From Diaminobutyricimonas sp. LJ205 (lineage in GTDB: Bacteria; Actinomycetota; Actinomycetes; Actinomycetales; Microbacteriaceae), in the NCBI RefSeq assembly GCF_009755725.1, contig NZ_CP046619.1:1054001-1118000 (forward strand): a stretch of 64,000 bases of DNA, given 5' to 3'. The position numbers were made by a program, and so were the translations under genes. Shown piece by piece: positions 27,169 to 36,143 of the stretch; the stretch's first letter is position 1, and each line of letters begins with the position of its first letter. Under the pieces are notes generated by a model. It did not search any database. It had not been told where the DNA came from and saw nothing but the letters and a program-made list of their open reading frames with translations.

Positions 27169-28127
27169 CAGGATGCCTTTCCGCGCGTCGCCTCCGTCGT
27201 CTCAGAGCCAGTGGCCTCGGAGCCGGTGTAGTAGCGCAGCACCGATTCCTCCAGGTCGGGTTCTTCGACCACGAGGTCGAGCAGGTGGTGGCCGGCGATC
27301 GAGCGAACGAAGGCGTTGACATCCCCTTCCCACGTCGCATGCAGCAGTACCCGCGAATCCTCGTACTCCGCGCTGACCGGGCCGAGGCCGCTCAGCTGGC
27401 CGAGTGAAGCGCGCACCTGTTGCTCCTGATCGGGGGCCACTCCGATCCGGACGTGCCGGATGGCGGTCTGGCGCAGGTGCTCAACGGTGGCGACCGCGAC
27501 GAGATGTCCGGAACGCAGGATCGCGGCGGTGTCGGCGGCCTGCTCGATTTCGCTCAGCACGTGGGAGCTGAGGAACACCGTCTGCGAGTTTGCGCTGGCT
27601 TCCTTCACCATGCGGAGGAACTCCTGCTGTACCAAGGGGTCCAGGCCGCTGGTCGGCTCGTCAAGCACCAGCAGCCTGGGCTCATGCATGAACGCCTGCA
27701 CGAGGCCGAGTTTCTGCCGGTTGCCCTTCGACAGGGCACGTACCGATCGGGACAGGTCAAGGTTCAGGCGCTCCGCGAGCTGCTCGATGTAGCCCTTGCG
27801 CACCGGGCCGCTCAACCGCGCGTAGTGATGCAGCAGGTCGTGACCGTGCACCCGCCGGTCCAGGTTGAGGTTACCGGGGAGGTAGCCGATCCGACGTCGC
27901 AGTGGGGGCCCACCGGCCCGCGGGTCCTCGCCGAGCACCCTCACCGTCCCGCTCGTCGGTCGCAGGATATCGACGAGCAGTCGCAGCATGGTGGTCTTGC
28001 CCGCGCCGTTCGGCCCGATCAGGCCGAACACGGTGCCCTCGGGCACTTCGAGACTGACCGCATCCAAGGCGCGCACCGAGCCGAAACGCTTGCTGAGCGC
28101 CGAGGTCTCGACGGCGGATACGGTCAT
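27168..28127 (-). CDS. ABC transporter ATP-binding protein
   Basis: This 319-residue ATPase has Walker A GPNGAGKTT at 38-46, the signature ALSKGNRQKLGL near 135-146, Walker B LLVLDEPTSGLDPL near 155-168, and the H-loop SSHVLSEIEQ. A C-terminal extension of about 100 residues follows, common in multidrug ABC-2 ATPases. The ATG at 28127 overlaps the upstream gene's stop by 4 bases, and its own stop overlaps the permease start by one base, so all three genes are translationally coupled. Confidence 0.93.
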   Translation of the reverse strand: MTVSAVETSALSKRFGSVRALDAVSLEVPEGTVFGLIGPNGAGKTTMLRLLVDILRPTSGTVRVLGEDPRAGGPPLRRRIGYLPGNLNLDRRVHGHDLLHHYARLSGPVRKGYIEQLAERLNLDLSRSVRALSKGNRQKLGLVQAFMHEPRLLVLDEPTSGLDPLVQQEFLRMVKEASANSQTVFLSSHVLSEIEQAADTAAILRSGHLVAVATVEHLRQTAIRHVRIGVAPDQEQQVRASLGQLSGLGPVSAEYEDSRVLLHATWEGDVNAFVRSIAGHHLLDLVVEEPDLEESVLRYYTGSEATGSETTEATRGKAS

Positions 28128-28534
28128 TTCAGTGGCTCGACCGGCAGCGGGATCGGTGTCTGCTGCGCGAGGATCACAATGCCGCCGCAGATCACAAAGG
28201 TGATCGGAATCAGCGCGGTGAGAATCGCCATCACCGCGAGTCGAACACGGAGCCGCTCCACGGTGAACCGCACCACCACCATCGCCGCGTACAGCAGGAC
28301 GATGATCGCGATCCCGATCAGCGGCGCGCTCGTCAGCCTGCCATCGCCGCAGCCCGGCGGAGCCGGCTCGATGAATGGGCAGGCCTGGCCGATCTCCCGC
28401 ATCTGCCACAGGAAACCGAGCGAGATGACCGCGAGGATGCCGCCGATAACCAGCCAGATCCGGCCGCTCGAGGTGGTCAGCGCAGCCTGCTGGGTCACCT
28501 TGGGAGAGTCCGATTTGTTCGGTGTATCTGCCAT
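28124..28534 (-). CDS. Membrane protein of the ABC operon, unrecognised
   Basis: This 136-residue protein has a polar N-terminus (MADTPNKSDSPKVTQQ) and three to four hydrophobic spans, including IWLVIGGILAVISLGFLW near 26-43. I do not recognise the family. It is the first gene of the three-gene ABC operon, coupled to the ATPase by a 4-base overlap, so it may be an accessory membrane subunit. The ATG at 28534 has GAAGGGGG upstream. Confidence 0.8.
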   Translation of the reverse strand: MADTPNKSDSPKVTQQAALTTSSGRIWLVIGGILAVISLGFLWQMREIGQACPFIEPAPPGCGDGRLTSAPLIGIAIIVLLYAAMVVVRFTVERLRVRLAVMAILTALIPITFVICGGIVILAQQTPIPLPVEPLK

Positions 28535-28689
28535 CTGAACCCCCTTCGGGTGACAATCCCTGCTCGGACATGACGGTGTCATCACAATCTTCCGCCTGCC
28601 TCGCAAAAATCGCAGGGGGTCACCGTATTGTCGTGAGCAAGCCCAGCAGTCGCTGGGCCACTACCCGGTTATTCAAGGAGCCCCGACAG

Positions 28690-29706
28690 ATGACGCAGCT
28701 GTTCTCAAAACAGCGCGTCGTGCTGCCCGAGGTCACCATCTCCACCGCCGAAACCGCCGCAATCGTCCATGGGCGCGACCCCGCCGTACGGCCGCGCAGG
28801 ATCGGCTCATCCGACCTGCGAGTGTTCCCCCTCGCGTTGAGCGGCAAGCTCTTCGGAGCGGAAACGGATGCCGATTCGGCCGCCGCCATCCTTGACGAAT
28901 ACACCGCGCACGGGGGCAACTTCATCGACACCGCCGATTCGTACGCCGACGGCGCGAGCGAGCGGATCATCGGCGATTGGATGCGCGGGCGCAAGAACCG
29001 TGACGGTTTGGTCGTCGCCACCAAGGTCGGCAAGAGCCGCGAGCATCCCGGGCTCCGCGGCCGGGCGATCCGCCAGGCGGTCGAGGCGTCGCTCCGCCGG
29101 CTCGACGTCGACCACATCGACCTGCTGTACCTGCACGTGGATGACACAGATGTCGACTTCGAAGAGACCCTGCTGGCGGTCGACGAACAGATCCGGGCGG
29201 GCCGGGTGCGGTACTTCGGCGGATCCGACCACACCGGCAACCGGCTTATCGAGGCACGAGTGGCCGCGGGCCAGATCGGTGTCGCACCGATGGTGGCGCT
29301 GCAGAACCAGTACAACCTGATGCATCGCGACGAGTACGAGGGCGGGCTCGCCCACGTCGCGCGCCAGCAGAACCTTGGCGTGATGCCGCGGTTCGCGCTG
29401 GCCGCGGGCTTTCTGGCAGGCGGCTATCGCAGTCGCGCGGATGTCGGCGGCCGACGAGGCAGGGGCGCGTCGAAGCACCTCACCCGTCGGGGGCAGAAGG
29501 TGCTGGCGTCGCTGGACGCGGTGGCCGCCCAGCATGAGGTGAGCGTGTCGACGATCGCGCTCGCCTGGTTGCTCACCAAACCGTTCGTGGTGGCGCCGGT
29601 GGCCTCGGCGAGCCGCGCCGAGCAGGTTCTCGACCTCACCGCCGCCGCGTCGGTGTCACTGACCAGGCAGCAGATCACCGAACTGGACCGGGTCAGCGCG
29701 ACCTGA
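28690..29706 (+). CDS. Aldo/keto reductase, YajO/Tas type
   Basis: This 338-residue aldo/keto reductase has the tetrad D80 and Y85 in DTADSY, K112 in VATKVG and H149 in YLHVDD, and a C-terminal APVASASRAEQV region that contacts NADPH. An N-terminal extension of about 35 residues precedes the first family strand (RRIGSSDLRVFPLAL). The ATG at 28690 has AAGGAG about 8 bases upstream. It is divergent from the ABC operon and converges with the TetR gene. Substrate unknown. Confidence 0.92.
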   Translation: MTQLFSKQRVVLPEVTISTAETAAIVHGRDPAVRPRRIGSSDLRVFPLALSGKLFGAETDADSAAAILDEYTAHGGNFIDTADSYADGASERIIGDWMRGRKNRDGLVVATKVGKSREHPGLRGRAIRQAVEASLRRLDVDHIDLLYLHVDDTDVDFEETLLAVDEQIRAGRVRYFGGSDHTGNRLIEARVAAGQIGVAPMVALQNQYNLMHRDEYEGGLAHVARQQNLGVMPRFALAAGFLAGGYRSRADVGGRRGRGASKHLTRRGQKVLASLDAVAAQHEVSVSTIALAWLLTKPFVVAPVASASRAEQVLDLTAAASVSLTRQQITELDRVSAT

Positions 29707-29726
29707 GCCGCCCTTCCCGGGAGGTC

Positions 29727-30332
29727 TTAGAACGCCAGCAGGCGCTCGACAGCACGGCCGAGCGAGGCAGTTGCCGCAATCGGGTCGCCCGCGTACCCGC
29801 CGGTCATCGCGCCGTCGTGCACCAGCTGCAGGTCGTCGGCGCCGTCACCCGGCAGCGGGTGGCCAAGCTCGCGGAGCAAGCCGGTCAGAAAATCGGCGAA
29901 CCAGTCGCGGTGGTCGAGGATCAGGCCGCGCACCGGATGAGTCTCTGACGGGAACTCGGCGGCCGCGTTGATGAATGCACAGCCACGGAACTCAGGCGCC
30001 AGGATCATCCGCGCCGCATCGGCGAACACCGCCCGGATGCTGTCGGCAGGGTTGTCATGCTCGCTGACGATCCGCTCCAGCCGTTCCTGCTCCATCGCGG
30101 CGCGGGCGCGGATGTAGGCGAGGATGAGCGCATCCTTCGACCCGTAATGCTTGTAGAAGGTGGCCTTGGTGACGGACGACTCGCTGATGAGGCGGTCAAC
30201 GCCGATCGAGTGGATGCCCTCGAGGTAGAACAGCTGGGTTGCCGTGTCGAGGATTCGGAGCTTCGCGCCAGGCGCAGGCTGGGCGGTCGACGGGGGGACT
30301 TCGACCGCCACAGCGTGCTCCTTCTGGCTCAT
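29727..30332 (-). CDS. TetR/AcrR family transcriptional regulator
   Basis: This 201-residue repressor has the TetR DNA-binding domain near 25-70: RILDTATQLFYLEGIHSIGV, then the recognition helix SVTKATFYKHYGSKDALI. The ligand-binding C-terminal half resembles the YxaF/LmrA branch (FRGCAFINAAAEFP). Its target is unknown. A perfect palindrome 190 bases upstream (30523-30546) is a likely operator. It converges with the aldo/keto reductase; no transporter is adjacent on its own strand. Confidence 0.92.
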   Translation of the reverse strand: MSQKEHAVAVEVPPSTAQPAPGAKLRILDTATQLFYLEGIHSIGVDRLISESSVTKATFYKHYGSKDALILAYIRARAAMEQERLERIVSEHDNPADSIRAVFADAARMILAPEFRGCAFINAAAEFPSETHPVRGLILDHRDWFADFLTGLLRELGHPLPGDGADDLQLVHDGAMTGGYAGDPIAATASLGRAVERLLAF

Positions 30333-30522
30333 CGGCTGGGTAGGCCCAAGCCGTCAGGGGTGGTGCTTCGCGCGATCAGGGGTGTCGCGTGGGTTGGCGG
30401 TCAGGGTGAGACCGGTTGGTCGTTCGGAGCGACCGCGGCGGATGAGACGGGGGGTTCCCACGTCGCCGTACCGTGCTGTTGCCTGCACCTGACTGCCTTC
30501 CGGATGCCACCATATATGAGGG

Positions 30523-30546
30523 AGGACAGACAGAGCTGTCTGTCCT
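30523..30546. promoter_or_regulatory. Perfect palindrome, candidate TetR operator
   Basis: AGGACAGACAG and its inverse CTGTCTGTCCT flank a 2-base centre. It lies between tetR and the divergent M16 protease gene. On the tetR strand TATATG, 17 bases after ACAGCT, could be a weak promoter overlapped by the palindrome. Confidence 0.6.
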
Positions 30547-30623
30547 GCATTGTGAAGATACCCCAGTTCGGGGGCAGACCCCTTCGGATGCCGCCGCGTG
30601 AGGCATGACCTAGGCTGAGCAGG

Positions 30624-31976
30624 ATGAACGGCGCCGTCACATTCCCGCTTGGTACGCCCGAACTGTCGTTTCCAGCCGCAGGAGGGTCGCTCGTCAGACG
30701 CAGCATCCTGCCGAGCGGTGTGCGCATTCTCAGTGAGCAAGTTCCTGGAGCCCGCAGTTCGACTGTCGGTTTCTGGGTCGCCGTCGGTTCGCGGGATGAG
30801 CTGCCCGGGCACTTCGGCTCGACGCATTTCCTCGAGCACCTGCTCTTCAAGGGCACTGAGCGGCGCACCGCCCTCGACATTGCGGTGAGCTTCGACGCGG
30901 TCGGCGGTGAGCACAACGCGATGACGGCGAAGGAATACACCTGCTACTACGCCAAGGTGCGCGACCAGGACCTGCTGATGGCGGTCGGCGTGCTCGCCGA
31001 CATGTTCACCTCGTCAACGCTCGACGCGGCCGAGTTTGAAACTGAGCGCGGCGTCATTCTCGAAGAGCTCGCAATGGCCGATGATGATCCGGCGGATGTC
31101 ACGGGGGAGCGGTTCTTCGAGGCTGTTCTCGGCGCCCATCCGCTCGGCCGGCCGATCGGGGGCAACCCGGAGACCATTCGGGAGGTCAGCCGCGATGCCG
31201 TCTGGGACCACTACCGAGCCAACTACCGCCCGCAGGATCTGGTCATCAGCGTTGCCGGTGCGGTGGATCACGATGAACTGGTCGCTGCTGTGCGCGCCGC
31301 GCTGACCACAGCGGGCTGGGACCTGTCCCTCGAGGCTGCTCCGGTTCCGCGTCGCGAGGCGAGCGAGCCAGTCACCCGTGGCAGCGCTCTCTCAGTGACG
31401 CACCGCCCGATCGAGCAGGCGAACATTCTGATGGGCATGCCCGCCCTCGCCGCCACCGATCCCGAGCGGCCCACCCTCACCGTGCTCACCAGCATCCTCG
31501 GCGGCGGCATGTCGAGCCGCCTGTTCCAGGAGATCCGAGAAAAGCGCGGCCTCGCCTATTCGGTGTACTCCTTCGCACCCAGTTACTCCGACACCGGCTT
31601 GTTCGGGCTGTACGCCGGTTGCTCGCCCGCACGCGCCGGCGCTGTCGCCGAACTCATGCTCGCCGAGTTCCAGCGGCTGGCGGTGCACGGCGTCACCGAC
31701 GAGGAGCTCCGCCGCGCGAAAGGACAGCTCGGCGGTGCATCCGCGCTGGCGCTTGAGGACTCCGACACCCGGATGACCCGCTTGGGCCGCAGTGAGCTGA
31801 CCACCGGCGAGTTCACCGACCTCGACGAGGCGCTCCGGCGGGTCGAACTGGTCACCGCCGATGGCGTGCGGGACCTCGCGAGTCGGCTGATTGCCCGTCC
31901 GCTTTCGATCGCTGCTGTCGGCGCCGTCGACGAAGCAGCCTTCGCGGGTCTTGCCGCCCCACCATCCGCCGCCTGA
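30624..31976 (+). CDS. M16 family zinc metallopeptidase (pitrilysin-like)
   Basis: This 450-residue protease has the inverted zinc motif HFLEH at 68-72 and the third ligand E148 in ERGVILEEL, 76 residues after the motif as in the family. The C-terminal half holds the inactive-like M16 domain with RGLAYSVYSF. It sits between pnp and dapB in many actinobacteria, as here, though with an inserted block. ATG at 30624 is preceded by GAGCAGG. It is 9 bases ahead of the phosphatase gene, so they are likely one transcript. Confidence 0.95.
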   Translation: MNGAVTFPLGTPELSFPAAGGSLVRRSILPSGVRILSEQVPGARSSTVGFWVAVGSRDELPGHFGSTHFLEHLLFKGTERRTALDIAVSFDAVGGEHNAMTAKEYTCYYAKVRDQDLLMAVGVLADMFTSSTLDAAEFETERGVILEELAMADDDPADVTGERFFEAVLGAHPLGRPIGGNPETIREVSRDAVWDHYRANYRPQDLVISVAGAVDHDELVAAVRAALTTAGWDLSLEAAPVPRREASEPVTRGSALSVTHRPIEQANILMGMPALAATDPERPTLTVLTSILGGGMSSRLFQEIREKRGLAYSVYSFAPSYSDTGLFGLYAGCSPARAGAVAELMLAEFQRLAVHGVTDEELRRAKGQLGGASALALEDSDTRMTRLGRSELTTGEFTDLDEALRRVELVTADGVRDLASRLIARPLSIAAVGAVDEAAFAGLAAPPSAA

Positions 31977-31985
31977 GAGGGAGCA

Positions 31986-32588
31986 ATGGTCCACTACCTG
32001 TATCTGATTCGGCACGGCGAACAAGTCGACGCCGAGCACGGACTTCCCGATGGACCACTCAGCGGCCGAGGCGTCCGCCAGGCCGAGGCGATCGCTGAAC
32101 GACTCGGCGGTGTGCCGTTCACGGGAGCCTGGACCAGCCCGCTGCAGCGCGCGCAGGAGACGGCGCGGATCATGACCGACCGTCTTCCGGCGCTCGAGCC
32201 GGAGCCGTCGGCGCTGCTGATGGACTGCATCCCGTCCGGCCCGCAGTCGGACATGCCTGCCGCGTTCGAGCCGTTCTACGGGTCGGTGACGCCCGAGCAG
32301 ATCGCCGCCGGCGAAGCTCAGATGTCGGATGCCGTCGCCGAATGGATGTCGCCGTCCCGCGGCGATCGCCACGACCTGCTGATCACCCATAACTTCGTCA
32401 TCGCCTGGTTCGTGCGCGAGGCGCTCGGCGCCCCGGCCTGGCGCTGGATGGGGCTCAATCAAGCCCACTGCGGGCTCACGATCATCCGGGTGCGCAGCGC
32501 GAAGCCGCCCGTGCTGGTCACCTACAACGACCTCGGGCACCTGCCAGCCGAACTGCGCACCGGACTGCCCGAGAGCCAGCCCTTCTAG
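31986..32588 (+). CDS. Histidine phosphatase superfamily protein
   Basis: This 200-residue protein has the RHG motif (R9-H10-G11) carrying the phosphorylated His, the second conserved Arg in WTSPLQRAQETARI near 46-59, and the catalytic His in LLITHNFV near 132-139. It is a phosphoglycerate-mutase-like phosphatase; the substrate is not known. It follows the M16 gene by 9 bases with GAGAGGGAG upstream. A short tandem of GCTGGTCGAGC units follows the stop. Confidence 0.9.
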   Translation: MVHYLYLIRHGEQVDAEHGLPDGPLSGRGVRQAEAIAERLGGVPFTGAWTSPLQRAQETARIMTDRLPALEPEPSALLMDCIPSGPQSDMPAAFEPFYGSVTPEQIAAGEAQMSDAVAEWMSPSRGDRHDLLITHNFVIAWFVREALGAPAWRWMGLNQAHCGLTIIRVRSAKPPVLVTYNDLGHLPAELRTGLPESQPF

Positions 32589-32595
32589 CCACACC

Positions 32596-32623
32596 GCTGG
32601 TCGAGCCACACTGCTGGTCGAGC
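32596..32623 (+). repeat. Tandem half-units of the GCTGGTCGAGC repeat
   Basis: GCTGGTCGAGC occurs at 32596-32606 and again at 32613-32623, each within CACACYGCTGGTCGAGC. This lies between convergent genes. Confidence 0.6.
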
Positions 32624-32631
32624 CACACTGC

Positions 32632-33558
32632 TCAGTCCAGCTGGTCGAGGTACCGCAGGATGACACCCTCCCGCATCGCCCAGGGCGACACCTCGAGAGC
32701 ATCCACATCGAACGCGCGCATCATCTCGTCCAGCACGATCCCGCCGGCGACGATCTGGAAGGCCCGGTCCTCGGTGACGCCGGGCAGCGCCGGCCGGGCA
32801 TCCGCGGGCAGCTTCGCGAGCCGGGGCACCCAGTCGGCGAGCTCCTTGCGGCGCAGGATGCTGCGGTCGCCGGCCCCGAATCCGGGCTGCGTCGATCCGG
32901 CCAGCCGGGCCAGCGAGCGGATGGTCTTCGACGAGCCGATCACATGGTCGACGGGCGGCATCGAGTCGAATTGGGGCAGCACCTCTCGAATCACCATTCG
33001 GGCATGCGTGCGCAGGGCGTCGAGCTGATCAGCGGTCGGTGGGTCGCTGCGGAGGAAACCCACGGTGGTGCGACCGGCTCCGAGCGGCAGTGACAGCGCG
33101 ACATCCGGGATTTCATCCGAGCCGACGCTGACCTCGAACGATCCGCCACCGATGTCGAACAGCAGGATTCGCCCAGACGACCAGCCGTACCAGCGACGCA
33201 CGGCCAGGAAGGTGAGCCGTGCCTCGTCTTCGCCGGAGAGCACGCGAAGCTCGACTCCGGTCTCCCGGGTGATGCGATCGAGCACCTCAGGGCCGTTGCG
33301 GGCTTCCCGTACGGCGGAGGTCGCCATCGGCAGGAACTCGTCGACCTTGGCCTTTTTCGCGAGTTCGGCCGAGGTGCCGACCGCGGTGATGATCGCCTGC
33401 ACTCCCTCCTCACGGATCGAGCCGTCCGGGGCGAGGTACCGCATCAGCCGCAGCACCGACTTCTTCGAACTCTCCGGGATCGGGCGGGCGCCCGGGTGGG
33501 CGTCGACAACGAGCAGGTGGACAGTGTTCGAGCCGACGTCCAGCACTCCGAGGCGCAC
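32632..33558 (-). CDS. Ppx/GppA family exopolyphosphatase
   Basis: This 308-residue ASKHA-fold enzyme hydrolyses polyphosphate or pppGpp. The first phosphate loop is GVLDVGSNTVHLLVVD (3-18), the second is FDIGGGSFEVSVG near 135-147, and ATSAVREARNG lies near 90. It is a short form like the actinobacterial Ppx1 proteins, which prefer short-chain polyphosphate. It follows the GNAT gene by one base, so both are in one operon. Confidence 0.93.
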   Translation of the reverse strand: MRLGVLDVGSNTVHLLVVDAHPGARPIPESSKKSVLRLMRYLAPDGSIREEGVQAIITAVGTSAELAKKAKVDEFLPMATSAVREARNGPEVLDRITRETGVELRVLSGEDEARLTFLAVRRWYGWSSGRILLFDIGGGSFEVSVGSDEIPDVALSLPLGAGRTTVGFLRSDPPTADQLDALRTHARMVIREVLPQFDSMPPVDHVIGSSKTIRSLARLAGSTQPGFGAGDRSILRRKELADWVPRLAKLPADARPALPGVTEDRAFQIVAGGIVLDEMMRAFDVDALEVSPWAMREGVILRYLDQLD

Positions 33559-33559
33559 G

Positions 33560-34048
33560 TCAAAGCCTCTTCAAGTACCAGTTGGTGGCGTTGGGATTGT
33601 TGTTGTAGGGCGGCGTCTCGTCATACCCGCTCGACCGGTACAACCCGCCGGCAGCCTCCAGGCTGGCGTTGGTGTCGAGCACCACTTCGACGGCGCCCAG
33701 GGCGCGCGCCCGCTGTTCCAGTTCGGCCAGCAGCAGGCGGCCGATGCCGAGGCCACGCGTATGCGGCTGCAGGAACAGGTGCTTGATCTCGAAGCGGGCC
33801 GGGTCACCGGGTGCTGACGCGAGCTTCCGGATGCCGCCACAGCCGACGTCGGCGGCTTCACCAGCGAGGTCTTCACCCTCGACGATCAGAAACACCCCGT
33901 GCGGCACGCGAAACTGCTCAGGGTCCGGAAAGTGGACCTCGTAGTGCCCCATCTCCTTCGGGAAACTCTGTTCCCGACCTTCGAAGTATTCGGTGAGCAA
34001 CGCCTGCGCGGCAGGCTCCATCACGTCGATCTCACGAAAACTCACCAT
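33560..34048 (-). CDS. GNAT family N-acetyltransferase
   Basis: This 162-residue acetyltransferase has the acetyl-CoA motif HTRGLGIGRLLLAELEQRA near 101-118 and the GYDETPPYNNNPNATNWYLKRL C-terminus typical of the ElaA/YjcF-like GNAT group. The acceptor is unknown. It is the first gene of a two-gene operon with the exopolyphosphatase and is divergent from dapB. Confidence 0.9.
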   Translation of the reverse strand: MVSFREIDVMEPAAQALLTEYFEGREQSFPKEMGHYEVHFPDPEQFRVPHGVFLIVEGEDLAGEAADVGCGGIRKLASAPGDPARFEIKHLFLQPHTRGLGIGRLLLAELEQRARALGAVEVVLDTNASLEAAGGLYRSSGYDETPPYNNNPNATNWYLKRL

Positions 34049-34075
34049 GGAGCAAGGCTAGCTAGCATTGCAGGC

Positions 34076-34810
34076 ATGACGGAAAAGGTCGCCGTGGTCG
34101 GCGCAACGGGCAGAATGGGCACCCTCGCAAGCCGGATCATCGACGACACCGACGGTTTCGAGCTCGTCGCGCAGCTCGGCAGTTCTGATGACCTCGATGG
34201 CATCCTCGGCGCCGACATCGTCATCGACTTCACCGTGCCGCACGTCTCGCCACGCGTCGTCGAGCACGCGGTCAGCAACAACATCCCGGCCGTGGTGGGC
34301 ACGAGCGGTTGGTCAGCCGAGCGGATCGCCGACCTCGAGCGCACCGTCGCGGCCCACCCGGAGCTGGGCGTCATCATCGTCCCCAACTTCTCGTTGGGCT
34401 CGGTGCTCGCCACCGCGTTCGCCGCCAAGGCGGCACGCTTCTATGAGTCGATTGAGATCATCGAAGCCCACCACGAGTCCAAGATCGACTCACCGTCCGG
34501 CACCGCGGTGCGCACCGCGGAGCTGATCGGCCAGGCCCGCGCCGACGCCGGACCGGTGATCGCGCCACACGCCGACCAACGCGCCCGTGGCCAGCAGGTC
34601 TCCAGCGTGCCGATCCACAGCCTGCGCATGCAGGGCGTCGTCGCCAAGCAGCAGGTGCTGCTCGGAGGCACCGGCGAACTGCTCACCATCACCCACGACA
34701 CCCTCTCGCAGTCGGCCTACGAGGCCGGCATCAAGCTCGCCCTGGCTCGGGTGAAGGACCTCCGCGGCGTCGTTGTCGGCCTTGACGCACTGATGGATCT
34801 CGACGCGTGA
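34076..34810 (+). CDS. dapB: 4-hydroxy-tetrahydrodipicolinate reductase
   Basis: This 244-residue enzyme reduces the DapA product with NAD(P)H in lysine and meso-diaminopimelate synthesis. The dinucleotide motif GATGRMG is at 9-15, and the catalytic region EAHHESKIDSPSGTA lies near 130-145. Short relative to E. coli DapB but normal for actinobacteria. ATG at 34076 gives the standard start. It overlaps the following TPR-like gene by 4 bases. Confidence 0.97.
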   Translation: MTEKVAVVGATGRMGTLASRIIDDTDGFELVAQLGSSDDLDGILGADIVIDFTVPHVSPRVVEHAVSNNIPAVVGTSGWSAERIADLERTVAAHPELGVIIVPNFSLGSVLATAFAAKAARFYESIEIIEAHHESKIDSPSGTAVRTAELIGQARADAGPVIAPHADQRARGQQVSSVPIHSLRMQGVVAKQQVLLGGTGELLTITHDTLSQSAYEAGIKLALARVKDLRGVVVGLDALMDLDA

Positions 34811-35241
34811 ACCGCATCGGAGTGGTCGTGATGGCCGCCCTGCTGGTGCTGTACCTGGCCTTCACCGTGCAGTACGCGATCATCCTGATCACGGACGGCC
34901 AGCCCGTCACCGTCGCGCTGGGCGTGGCCCTGGTCCTGTTGCCGTTGCTCGGCGCCTGGGGTCTGGTGGTCGAGATCCTGTTCATGCTGCGCGCCCAGCG
35001 GCTCGCGAAACGGCTGGAGGCCGAGGGCGGGCTCCCCGCCGAGGAAGTGGCCCTGCTGCCAAGCGGCCGCCCCGACCGGGAAGCGGCCGACGCGTTGTTC
35101 CCCGCCTACCAGGCCGAGGTGGAAGCAGATCCCGACTCCTGGCAGGCCTGGTTCCGACTCGGCATCGCCTACGACGCCAGCGGCGACCGCAAACGGGCCA
35201 GGTGGGCGACGCGCAAGGCGATCGAACTCTCGCGCGGCTGA
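34807..35241 (+). CDS. Two-span membrane protein with C-terminal TPR-like motif
   Basis: This 144-residue protein has two hydrophobic spans (about 5-28 and 38-60), a charged linker, and a soluble C-terminus (DPDSWQAWFRLGIAYDASGDRKRARWATRKAI) that reads as one tetratricopeptide-like hairpin. The GTG start overlaps the dapB stop by 4 bases (GTGA), so it is co-translated with dapB. No function is known; a similar gene after dapB is seen in related actinobacteria. Confidence 0.85.
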   Translation: MNRIGVVVMAALLVLYLAFTVQYAIILITDGQPVTVALGVALVLLPLLGAWGLVVEILFMLRAQRLAKRLEAEGGLPAEEVALLPSGRPDREAADALFPAYQAEVEADPDSWQAWFRLGIAYDASGDRKRARWATRKAIELSRG

Positions 35242-35242
35242 C

Positions 35243-36130
35243 TCAGCGAAACGCCGCGGCGATCGCATCCTCGACACGCGGATGACGGAACTCGAAGCCG
35301 TCCTCCTGCAACCGCACCGGCACCGCCTTCTGGCTGACCAGCAGCAGTTCCCGCGCCGCCTCACCCATCAGGGCGCTGACCAAACCTTCCGGCAGGGCGA
35401 GCTTGTGCCAGCGGTGCATGGCCCGGGCAAGCTCCGTGGTGATCCGGTGGCTGGTCGCCGGCGTCGGGCCGACCAGGTTCACCGGGCCGCGAATCTCTGA
35501 CGTGAGCAGGTGCCGGATCGCCGCGGCCTCGTCGTACAGGCTGATCCATGGCCAGTGCTGACCGCCGGTGCCGAAGCGGGCGCCGAGCCCGAAGCGCGTC
35601 GTCAGCATCAGCGGGGCGAGCGCACCGCCGCCGCGGCCGATGACGATGCCGCTGCGGGTGTTGACGACGCGGGTCTTCTCCGGAGCGAGGGCCGCCGCCT
35701 GTTCCCAATCGTTTACGAGGTCGGCGAAGAACCCGACACCCTTCGACGAGTTCTCGGTAAGCCGTTCACCGGGTCGGTTGCCGTAGTAGCCGACGGCGGA
35801 TGCCGAGATGAACACCCGGGGCGGAGTCGACGCCATGTTCATCGCCTCGGCCAGGGCCCGCGTGGATTGCACGCGGGACTCCCGCAGCTGCTTCTTGTAG
35901 CCACGGGTCCACGGGATCCGGCCGGTGGACGCCCCGGACAGGTTCACCACGGCGTCGACATTGTCGAGCACCCGGAAATCGATGACCTTCGCCGCGGGCG
36001 CCCAGTTGATCTCGGTGGCGTCGCGCGGCTGGCGGCGCACCAACTTGAGCACGTCGTGGTTTTCGCGCGCCAGTTGTCGCTGCAGTTCGGCGCCGATGAA
36101 GCCGCTGGCGCCGGAGATCAGTATTCGCAA
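35243..36130 (-). CDS. TIGR01777 family NAD-dependent epimerase/oxidoreductase
   Basis: This 295-residue extended short-chain dehydrogenase has GASGFIG at 7-13, VNLSGAS near 63-69, SASAVGYYG near 109-117 for the active-site region, and a C-terminal LMGEAARELLLVSQKAVPVRL typical of TIGR01777 proteins. The physiological reaction is not established. It is next to an OsmC gene on the same strand (13-base gap) and converges with the TPR-like gene. Confidence 0.92.
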   Translation of the reverse strand: MRILISGASGFIGAELQRQLARENHDVLKLVRRQPRDATEINWAPAAKVIDFRVLDNVDAVVNLSGASTGRIPWTRGYKKQLRESRVQSTRALAEAMNMASTPPRVFISASAVGYYGNRPGERLTENSSKGVGFFADLVNDWEQAAALAPEKTRVVNTRSGIVIGRGGGALAPLMLTTRFGLGARFGTGGQHWPWISLYDEAAAIRHLLTSEIRGPVNLVGPTPATSHRITTELARAMHRWHKLALPEGLVSALMGEAARELLLVSQKAVPVRLQEDGFEFRHPRVEDAIAAAFR

Positions 36131-36143
36131 ATTGCGACCGCCG

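Noticed and set aside
26139-30332. Genomic island with integrase
   Set aside because: The block between pnp and the M16 gene looks inserted by synteny, but there is no integrase, transposase, tRNA target or flanking direct repeat.
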